Below are positions 1 through 5,745 of a stretch of DNA of 8,384 bases, piece by piece. Location: the NCBI GenBank assembly GCA_021798435.1, contig JAJZGN010000081.1, positions 1 through 8,384 of the forward strand. The letters run 5' to 3'. Source of the DNA: a bacterium. GTDB lineage: Bacteria; Chloroflexota; Dormibacteria; Aeolococcales; Bog-877. Position numbers and translations under genes: made by a program. The notes under the pieces were generated by a model, which ran no database searches, was not told the origin of the DNA, and was given only the letters and a program-made list of their open reading frames with translations. Numbering within the stretch: position 1 is the stretch's first letter; each line of letters opens with the position of its first letter.

Positions 1-831
1 CCCCAGGGTGGCTCCGGCACCGCATTCCAGGTAGCGCTCCGCGCCTGCGGCATTCAGGGCCCGGACGGTGGCCGTCCAGAGGACCGGGCTCTGCAGCTGG
101 ACCTCGAGTCCGCGGCGGATCTCGGCGGCGCTGCCCACCACCCGACCCAAGGCCCCCGCGCCGACCGGGAAGGAGGGATCTCTTATCTCGGTCGCGGCGA
201 TGGCCGGCGCGAACTCGGCGGCCGGTCCGGCCATCAAAGGAGAGTGAAAGGCGCCGCCTACCTGGAGCGCCACCACCCGGCGGGCACCGGCCTCCCGGGC
301 CCTCCGGGACACCTCCTCCACCCCCGCAGCCGACCCCGAGACCACCTGCTGCTGGGGGCTGTTGTCGTTGGCCAGGACGCAAATGGCTCCAGACGCCGTG
401 ACCTCGGCGCAGATAGTCTCCAGGAGCTGGGGCGCCAGCCCCAGGACGGCGGCCATGGTTCCCGGAGGCGCCCCCATCATGGCTCGCGCCCGGCGGATCA
501 CCAGCCGCATGCCAGCCTCCGGGGCGATGGCTCCCGAGGCCACCAGGGCACAGTACTCCCCGAGGCTGTGGCCCGCGGCGAAGCCCGGCGCCAGCCCCCC
601 CTCCGAGAGCAGCCGGAAGAGGGCCACCCCGGTGTAGAAGAGCGCGGGCTGGGCCGCGTCCGTCCGACGGAGGTCCTCAGCTCCCGCCTCCAGCAGGAGC
701 CAGCGAAGTGGCACCCCCTCGGCTTCTGCGACCTCGATCAGGTCGAGGGAGCAGCCGCTTCCGACGAGCTCCCTCCCCATCCCGGGCGCCTGTGCCCCTT
801 GGCCGGGAAACACCAGGGCGTCGCCCTTCAT
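1..831 (-). CDS. fabD: Malonyl-CoA:ACP transacylase FabD, C-terminus cut by window edge
   Basis: Transfers malonate from malonyl-CoA to acyl carrier protein, supplying the extender unit for type II fatty-acid synthesis in the cytoplasm. I translated 277 codons from the ATG at 831-829 with no stop before the window ends. Visible landmarks are the oxyanion motif FPGQGAQ (residues 8-14), the nucleophile elbow GHSLGEY with Ser89, Arg114 at the place of the conserved substrate arginine, a Gln-rich NSPQQQVVSG strand (about 157-166), and the catalytic histidine in GAFHSPLM (His196). The last visible residues, LECGAGATLG, match the family's near-terminal GPG segment, so roughly 30-40 residues are missing. 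The gene follows rpmF after 21 nt. A run of nine Gs lies directly before this ATG, and a GTG at 846-844 is an in-frame alternative start. The ATG places FPGQG at the usual distance from the N-terminus. Function is secure; the start is less so. Confidence 0.96.
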   Translation of the reverse strand, partial: MKGDALVFPGQGAQAPGMGRELVGSGCSLDLIEVAEAEGVPLRWLLLEAGAEDLRRTDAAQPALFYTGVALFRLLSEGGLAPGFAAGHSLGEYCALVASGAIAPEAGMRLVIRRARAMMGAPPGTMAAVLGLAPQLLETICAEVTASGAICVLANDNSPQQQVVSGSAAGVEEVSRRAREAGARRVVALQVGGAFHSPLMAGPAAEFAPAIAATEIRDPSFPVGAGALGRVVGSAAEIRRGLEVQLQSPVLWTATVRALNAAGAERYLECGAGATLG

Positions 832-852
832 CCCCCCCCCTGGCACGAGGCC

Positions 853-1029
853 CTACTCAGTCGCTATGACCTCCCGGCCCCGGTACTGCCCGCAGTTGGG
901 GCACACCGTGTGCGGACGACGCGGGTGCCGGCAGCGGGGGCACGGAGCCAGGGTCGGCGCCACCAACGACAGGTGGGAGCGCCGCCGATCCCGGCGGGCC
1001 TTGGGTACGCGTTCCTTCGGAAGAGCCAT
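853..1029 (-). CDS. rpmF: 50S ribosomal protein bL32 (zinc-binding form)
   Basis: A 58-residue protein of the large ribosomal subunit. It begins MALPKERVPKARRDRRRSH, a basic N-terminus typical of bL32 (usually 55-65 residues). It carries two CxxC pairs, Cys30/Cys33 and Cys43/Cys46, the zinc-ribbon (C+) form of the family. The stop TAG is at 855-853. The start ATG is preceded by GGCGCCCGAG, only a weak Shine-Dalgarno match, but it gives the canonical N-terminus. It lies 29 nt after the SepIVA-like gene and 21 nt before the fabD ATG. In many bacteria a DUF177/YceD gene precedes rpmF and plsX or rnc follows it; neither is found at this spot. The small size and low-complexity basic sequence are normal for the family. 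Confidence 0.95.
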   Translation of the reverse strand: MALPKERVPKARRDRRRSHLSLVAPTLAPCPRCRHPRRPHTVCPNCGQYRGREVIATE

Positions 1030-1058
1030 CTCGGGCGCCAGTCTATCAGGTGGCGGGG

Positions 1059-1586
1059 TCAGCGCCTCCGGCCGCGCCCCTTGGGCCTGTCCTCACCGTC
1101 CCGGCCCGACTCCAGGGTCTCCAGGCCCCGGCGCACCTCGCTGAGGGCGCTGGAAAGCTGAGTTTCCAAGGCCTCCATCCGCTCCCGGGCGTAGTCGTCA
1201 GCGTCCTTGCGCATCTTGCGATGGCGTTCCCGCGCCTCCGCCAGCAGCCCCTCCGCCTCGGCCGTGGCCTGGCGCGTGATCTCGTGCTGGTCGGTGAGGC
1301 GCTCGGCCCGCTCCTGCGCCGCGAGGATGGTCTGCTCCGCCTGCGCCTCCGCCTCGCGCAGGCGCGCCTCCCGCGTCTCCAGCACCAGGCGGGCCTCCTT
1401 GATCTCGTCGGGCAGCCCCACCCGGATCTGGTCGATGGCGTCCAGGATCTCGTCCTCGTTGATCACCACATTGGGGGTGAGAGGCACCCGTCGGCTCTGG
1501 TTGACCAGCGCCTCCAGCTGGTCCAGGACGTCGAAGATCGAGACGCGCTCGCTCTCCACTCCGAATTCGTCTTGGTCGTCGCTCAT
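1059..1586 (-). CDS. SepIVA/DivIVA-like coiled-coil protein
   Basis: A 175-residue acidic, helical protein. Residues about 17-80 (from IFDVLDQLEALVNQSRRVPL through VVINEDEILDAIDQIR and LPDEIKEARLVLETRE) resemble, from memory, the N-terminal domain of mycobacterial SepIVA, a DivIVA-domain septum and cell-elongation factor. Residues about 65-165 are a charged heptad-like coiled coil rich in Ala, Glu and Arg. The C-terminal stretch ERMEALETQLSSALSEVRRG resembles SepIVA's last helix, and a basic tail GRGRRR follows. It is about 70 residues shorter than the mycobacterial protein as I recall it, mainly in the central coiled coil. There is no signal peptide or membrane segment. The ATG is preceded by a strong Shine-Dalgarno, GGAGGAGG, and overlaps the coaD stop by 4 nt (ATGA). 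Position between coaD and rpmF matches actinobacterial synteny. A role in polar growth or septation is inference; automated pipelines may call such proteins ATP synthase subunit B-like. Confidence 0.8.
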   Translation of the reverse strand: MSDDQDEFGVESERVSIFDVLDQLEALVNQSRRVPLTPNVVINEDEILDAIDQIRVGLPDEIKEARLVLETREARLREAEAQAEQTILAAQERAERLTDQHEITRQATAEAEGLLAEARERHRKMRKDADDYARERMEALETQLSSALSEVRRGLETLESGRDGEDRPKGRGRRR

Positions 1587-2095
1587 GCTTCCTCCTCCGC
1601 TCGCGGGCGGCGACCCGTCCTCTCCAGTCGTTGGCGGAGCGCGGCTTCGACCGGCGCCGGGACCAGTCCCTGCACACCCCCACCATGGGCACAGACATCC
1701 TTTATCAAGGACGAACTGAGATACACGTTGGCAAAGCTGGTGGTCAGGAACACGGTGTGGACCCTGGGCTCCAGACGGCGGTTCATCAGCGCCATCTGGA
1801 ATTCGCTGTCCAGGTCCGAGACCGCTCGGAGGCCGCGCACCATCACCGCCGCCCCCTGGCTGATCGCGAACTCCACGGCCAGCCCGGAGAAGTGGGCCAC
1901 CACCACATCGCTCTCCGAGCCCAGGCTGTCGCGCACCATCGCGGCCCTCTCGGTGGCCGTGAAAAGGCAGCGCTTGGCGGTGTTGTCCAGCACCCCCACC
2001 ACCACCTTGTCGAAGATCATCCGGGCCCTCTTGATCACGTCCAGATGTCCCTCGTGGATGGGGTCGAAGCTCCCCGGATAGACGGCGGTGGTCAT
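1583..2095 (-). CDS. coaD: Phosphopantetheine adenylyltransferase CoaD
   Basis: Catalyses the penultimate step of coenzyme A synthesis, adenylating 4'-phosphopantetheine with ATP to give dephospho-CoA and pyrophosphate; soluble and typically hexameric. The 170-residue product is close to the usual 155-170. It opens MTTAVYPGSFDPIHEGHLDV, containing the nucleotidyltransferase HxGH signature (His14-His17). The central VRGLRAVSDLDSEFQMALMN segment (about 86-105) carries conserved substrate-binding arginines. SSSLIKD (127-133), followed by a Gly-rich turn and LVPAPVEAAL, is the second nucleotidyltransferase motif. The C-terminal extension ERTGRRPRAEEEA looks dispensable. The ATG has a good Shine-Dalgarno (GGAGG, about 6 nt upstream) and overlaps the rsmD stop by 4 nt; the coaD stop overlaps the next gene's ATG by 4 nt. 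This suggests translational coupling on both sides. Confidence 0.97.
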   Translation of the reverse strand: MTTAVYPGSFDPIHEGHLDVIKRARMIFDKVVVGVLDNTAKRCLFTATERAAMVRDSLGSESDVVVAHFSGLAVEFAISQGAAVMVRGLRAVSDLDSEFQMALMNRRLEPRVHTVFLTTSFANVYLSSSLIKDVCAHGGGVQGLVPAPVEAALRQRLERTGRRPRAEEEA

Positions 2096-2775
2096 GTAGC
2101 CCTCCGGTAGAAGGAAAGCACTGTGGTGCCGTAGCGCGCGACCCGCACGCAATGTAACGCCCCGGGGGCCTCCTCCAGCACCAGCTCCCGGTGATGTTCG
2201 AGCACCACCGTGGGGTCCCACGCGGGGACCTCTCCGGCGAGGCGGCCCACCCTGCCCAAGAGGCGCGAGAGCAGCTCCGGCCCGGGGGGGGCATAGGGGG
2301 GGTCCGCCAGCACCAGCCGGGAGCGCGTCATGGTGTCACGACTGCGCCGAACCCAGCCGTCGGCGTCCTCGGTCACCACCTCGGCCCGATCCGAGAAGCC
2401 CAGGCTCTCACAGTTGCGGGCGATGAGCTGGGCCCGAGCCGACCTCACCTCCACGAAGGTGGCCCGGGCCGCACCCCGCGAGAGGGCCTCGATGCCGAGC
2501 GTCCCCACTCCGGCGCAGAGGTCGACCACCTTCATGCCGTACACCTGGTCGCCGAGGATGTTGAAGAGCGCCCCGCGGGCCACGCCCGAGGTCGCCCGGA
2601 GGTCGGGCTCCTCTACTGTCAGCAACCAGCGCCCAGCGGCCTCGCCACCAGTGAGCCGCGCGCCCCGTACCGGAGTCAAGCTGCGCCGGGCCGGGCGCCT
2701 CGGCCCCCGTGCCGGGGTCGGGCCGGGATCCGGGAGGGCTGGGTTCCGGTGGTGAGTGGCCAACTCCCATAGCAT
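2092..2775 (-). CDS. rsmD: 16S rRNA (guanine(966)-N2)-methyltransferase RsmD family
   Basis: SAM-dependent N2 methylation of G966 (E. coli numbering) in 16S rRNA during small-subunit assembly. With the ATG at 2775 the product is 227 residues. It has the SAM-binding motif I, VVDLCAGVGTLGIEALSRGA (83-102), the acidic strand end FVEVRS (107-112), the catalytic ADPPYAPPG (157-165), and a family-typical ending RYGTTVLSFYRR. The family usually begins about 38-40 residues before ALFNIL; here there are about 68. The first 32 residues are Pro/Arg-rich and may not be translated. A TTG at 2679-2677 would give a normal-length N-terminus (TPVRGARLTGGEAAGR), but I see no good Shine-Dalgarno for either start. 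The usual RPTSDRVRE segment reads RATSGVARG, an unusual divergence. The stop overlaps coaD by 4 nt; recG ends 30 nt upstream of the ATG. Confidence 0.9.
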   Translation of the reverse strand: MLWELATHHRNPALPDPGPTPARGPRRPARRSLTPVRGARLTGGEAAGRWLLTVEEPDLRATSGVARGALFNILGDQVYGMKVVDLCAGVGTLGIEALSRGAARATFVEVRSARAQLIARNCESLGFSDRAEVVTEDADGWVRRSRDTMTRSRLVLADPPYAPPGPELLSRLLGRVGRLAGEVPAWDPTVVLEHHRELVLEEAPGALHCVRVARYGTTVLSFYRRAT

Positions 2776-2805
2776 GGCAGCCCGGGCCGCCGATGGTGGC
2801 AGCCC

Positions 2806-4929
2806 TCAGTCGAACTCGAAAACCACTCGGTAGTCCCGGATCCCTCGCCGCAGGATGGGATCGGTCAACTCGGGGTCCGCCTTGAGCACCGCTTCGGCCG
2901 CGGCCCGGGCGCGCTCCCGCAGGGGGTCGTCCAGCAGGTCTCCCACCCTCATCTCGGGGAAGCCGTGCTGCCGGAGGCCGTACGGGTCGCCGGCCCCGCG
3001 GAGGCGCAGGTCGATCTCTGCCAGCTCAAAGCCGTCCGAGTGCTCGATCAGGGCCCGCAGGCGCGCGGTGGCGGCGGGATCCTCCTCCCCTGCGAACAGC
3101 AGGCAGTGGGCCGGTTGTGCCCCCCTCCCCACCCGGCCGCGGAACTGGTGCAGCTGAGCCAATCCGAACCTCCCGGCGTCCTCGATCGCCATCACCGTGG
3201 CGTTGGGGACGTCGACTCCGACCTCGACCACGCTGGTGGCCACCAGGAGGTCGTACCCGTGGGCTGCGAAGGCCTCCATCCGCTCGGCCTTCTCCCGGGC
3301 CGGGAGGCGGCCATGCACCAGCACCAGCCGAAGGTCCTGGAACACCTCTTGGGTCAGGCGCTCGTACTCGGCGGTGGCCGAGCGCGCCTCCGCACCGGGG
3401 CTGTCGTCGATGAGCGGGCAAATGATGAATCCCTGCCGGCCCGCAGCCACCTCCGAGCGGATCAGGTGGTACGCCGCGTCCCGGCCCGCCGCTTCGACCA
3501 GCTCGGTGCGCACCGGCACTCGCCCCGGCGGGAGGGCGCGGATCTGGCTCACATCCAGGTCCCCGTAGAGGGTCAGGTTGAGACTGCGGGGGATGGGGGT
3601 GGCGGTCATGGAGAGGAAGTCGGGATTGAGGTCCACCTTCTCGCGGAGGCGCAGCCGCTGAGCCACCCCGAAGCGGTGCTGCTCGTCCACGATGCAGAGC
3701 CCCAGCTGGGGAAAGCGGACCTCGTCCTCGATGAGGGCGTGGGTACCCACCACCAGCTTGTCGGTGCCCGCCAGGAGGCCCCCCAGGATCTCCCGCCGCT
3801 GGCGCGCACCGGTGCTGCCCACCAGGAGGCGGGGATATATCTCGAAGGGCGACAGGAGCTCCCTCATTGTCTCCAGGTGCTGGCGGGCCAGGATCTCGGT
3901 GGGTGCCATCAGCACCACCTGGTGGCCAGCGGCGATCGCCATCCGGGCCGCCATTGCGGCCACGACCGTCTTCCCGGACCCCACGTCGCCCTGGAGCAGC
4001 CGGTTCATGGGCGAGGGTCGGTCGAGGTCGATCAGGATCTCATGAGCGGCCCGGCGCTGGTCGTCGGTGAGGCGAAAGGGCAGGGCACGGGTGAAGGCCC
4101 GCGCCACCTCCACGTCATACGGGGATCTGGCGCCAGCGCGGGCCAGCCGCTGGCGGCGGGCCAGAAGGGCCGCCAGCTGCGGGTAGAAGAGCTCCTCGAA
4201 CCCGAAGCGGGCCCGGGCGGCATCCAACCGACCCTGGCTCTCCGGGAAGTGAACCTGGCGCAAGGCCTCGCCGAGGGGCAGCAGCCCCTCGCGCCCCCGC
4301 ACCTCTTCGGGTAGGGACTCCTCCGCCAGGGCGGCCAGCGGCAGGAGCTCTCCCACCTTGGCGCGCAGCCACCTCGAGGTCAGGTGCGCGGTCTCGGGAT
4401 AGACGGGGACCAGACCCCCGACACTCACCTGGACTCCCTCTCGGCGCTCCAGCTGGACCTCCGGGTTGCGGAGCTGGAGCCGCTGACCGGGGCGGCGGGC
4501 GGCCTGACCGTGGAGGGTCACGCGCCGCCCCGGGTGCAGGATCCGGGCCAGGTGAGGCTGGTTGAACCAGATGACTCCGACGCTGCCGGTCTCGTCGCCG
4601 ACCTCGGCCTCCACCAGCTCCATCCGGCGCTGGCGGGCGCGCCTCAGGTGGACGGAGAGCACCTCGACCTCGACCGTGGCTCGCTCCCCGGGGCGCAGGC
4701 GCCCCACCGGGACCCTGAGGCGCTGATCCTCGTGGCGGCGTGGGAAGTGCCACAGAAGGTCCCGCACCGTGACCAGGCCCAAGCGGCGCATCCCCGCCAG
4801 ACGCTCTGCCGAGATCTTCGGCAACCGCTGCAGCGGGGTGTCCAGGGTGGGACCGACCGGCCTACCGCCGGCCGCCTGGGCGCCCTGGTCAGCGGCGATC
4901 TGAGGCCGCCTCCAGGTAACAGTAGGCAA
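2806..4929 (-). CDS. recG: ATP-dependent DNA helicase RecG
   Basis: Double-stranded DNA translocase that remodels stalled replication forks, Holliday junctions and R-loops. Read from the TTG at 4929 it is 707 residues, within the 680-740 norm. An N-terminal wedge/OB domain (about 30-170) includes LLWHFPRRHED. The helicase motifs follow in order: Walker A GDVGSGKT (314-321), APTEILARQH (342-351), the DEQH box VDEQHRFG (414-421), MTATPIPRSL (441-450), LVHGRL (537-542), ATSVVEVGVDVPNA (564-577) and motif VI QFRGRVGRG (595-603). The C-terminal TRG region reads LRLRGAGDPYGLRQHGFPEM, against the usual RGPGE..GTRQSG. Homology to the wedge domain begins by about residue 29, and TTG 4929 is the only ATG/GTG/TTG in frame before that. 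The gene therefore overlaps the degV 3' end by 41 nt, with only a weak ribosome site (CGGGAACCC). Identity is certain; the exact start is not. Confidence 0.97.
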   Translation of the reverse strand: MPTVTWRRPQIAADQGAQAAGGRPVGPTLDTPLQRLPKISAERLAGMRRLGLVTVRDLLWHFPRRHEDQRLRVPVGRLRPGERATVEVEVLSVHLRRARQRRMELVEAEVGDETGSVGVIWFNQPHLARILHPGRRVTLHGQAARRPGQRLQLRNPEVQLERREGVQVSVGGLVPVYPETAHLTSRWLRAKVGELLPLAALAEESLPEEVRGREGLLPLGEALRQVHFPESQGRLDAARARFGFEELFYPQLAALLARRQRLARAGARSPYDVEVARAFTRALPFRLTDDQRRAAHEILIDLDRPSPMNRLLQGDVGSGKTVVAAMAARMAIAAGHQVVLMAPTEILARQHLETMRELLSPFEIYPRLLVGSTGARQRREILGGLLAGTDKLVVGTHALIEDEVRFPQLGLCIVDEQHRFGVAQRLRLREKVDLNPDFLSMTATPIPRSLNLTLYGDLDVSQIRALPPGRVPVRTELVEAAGRDAAYHLIRSEVAAGRQGFIICPLIDDSPGAEARSATAEYERLTQEVFQDLRLVLVHGRLPAREKAERMEAFAAHGYDLLVATSVVEVGVDVPNATVMAIEDAGRFGLAQLHQFRGRVGRGAQPAHCLLFAGEEDPAATARLRALIEHSDGFELAEIDLRLRGAGDPYGLRQHGFPEMRVGDLLDDPLRERARAAAEAVLKADPELTDPILRRGIRDYRVVFEFD

Positions 4930-5743
4930 GGGTTCCCGGACCGGTATGGGTGCTGAGCACCGGGCTGGCGTGGCTCATGAGCACGTCCATCTCCGGGTAG
5001 GTCCGCCGGGTGGACTCCCGCAGCGCCTCCCCCTCGGCAGGGGCCCCGACGTAGATGACCCCACAGCGCTCCAGCGGCCCGTGCTCGGCCAGCAGCTCTC
5101 CGAGCCGGGAGACCCCCGCCGAGCGGGAACGGACGCGCCCCAGGGGCACCACCGACCCGTCTGCACCGAGCCCGATGAGGGGCTTGATCGAGAGCGCGGT
5201 TCCGAGCATGGCCCGCACCTTGCCGATACGGCCTCCGAGGAGCAAGAACCGGAGGGTGTCCAGGAGCGCGATGATCCCCAGCCTCGGCGGCATCGTGGCC
5301 AACGCGGCGGCGATCTGGCTCGCCGACTCCCCCCGTTCGGCCCGGCGGACCGCCTCCTGCACCAGGAAGCCGGTGGCCATGCTCACCGTCCGGCTGTCGA
5401 CCACCTGCACCCGCCCCGGGCCGAGCTCGTCGGCGGCGATGGTGGCCGAGCTCACCGTACCGCTGAGCACGGCGGCGATGTGGATCGACACCACCCCGTC
5501 CGCGCCGCCGTCGAGAAGCTCCCGGTAGACGCGCTCGAAGTCCCCGGGGGGCGGCTGGGAGGTGCTGGGAGGTTGGCGACCGCGCTCCAGCCGGCGCACG
5601 AACTCCTCGTCGGAGATGTCGACGCGGTCCCGGTAGGTCTGCTCGCCGAAGTGGAGCCGGAGCGGCACCACCACCACCCCGTGGCGGCGGCGAAACTCCT
5701 CCGGGAGGTCGCAGGTGCTGTCGGTGACGATGCGGACCGCCAC
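4889..5743 (-). CDS. DegV family fatty-acid-binding protein (FakB-like)
   Basis: DegV/FakB proteins hold one fatty acid and present it to the kinase FakA, which phosphorylates the carboxyl to acyl-phosphate. The 284-residue product has the family landmarks in order: IVTDSTCDLP (5-14), PSTSQPPPGDF (59-69), SIHIAAVLSGTVSSA (86-100), LLDTLRFLLLGGRIGK (160-175), LSIKPLIGL (184-192) and the C-terminal HTGPG (266-270). Thr61, Ser94, Arg172 and His266 fall at or near the positions known from FakB structures to bind the fatty-acid carboxylate and the kinase. I chose the GTG at 5743-5741 because it gives MAVRIVTDST and has GGAG 5 nt upstream. A GTG at 5749-5747 would add two residues and overlap the fakA stop by 4 nt. 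Adjacency to fakA supports a FakA-FakB pair. The ligand cannot be read from sequence. Confidence 0.93.
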   Translation of the reverse strand: MAVRIVTDSTCDLPEEFRRRHGVVVVPLRLHFGEQTYRDRVDISDEEFVRRLERGRQPPSTSQPPPGDFERVYRELLDGGADGVVSIHIAAVLSGTVSSATIAADELGPGRVQVVDSRTVSMATGFLVQEAVRRAERGESASQIAAALATMPPRLGIIALLDTLRFLLLGGRIGKVRAMLGTALSIKPLIGLGADGSVVPLGRVRSRSAGVSRLGELLAEHGPLERCGVIYVGAPAEGEALRESTRRTYPEMDVLMSHASPVLSTHTGPGTLAYCYLEAASDRR

Positions 5744-5745
5744 CG

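Noticed and set aside
244..1161. 305-codon plus-strand open frame across fabD and rpmF
   Set aside because: The minus strand encodes FabD with GHSLGEY and GAFHS motifs and a canonical bL32; the plus frame resembles nothing.
1050..2081. Long open plus-strand frame opposite coaD and the SepIVA-like gene
   Set aside because: The translation is low-complexity Arg/Leu/Ala/Ser with no family resemblance; the opposite strand encodes recognisable CoaD. Long antisense frames are expected at this GC.
1587..2294. N-terminal extension of the SepIVA-like gene through coaD
   Set aside because: The frame is open by chance; the ATG at 1586 has a strong Shine-Dalgarno and begins the family-like sequence.
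2965..4314. 449-codon plus-strand open frame antisense to recG
   Set aside because: It lies opposite intact RecG helicase motifs and its translation is His/Gly/Pro-rich with no recognisable domain.
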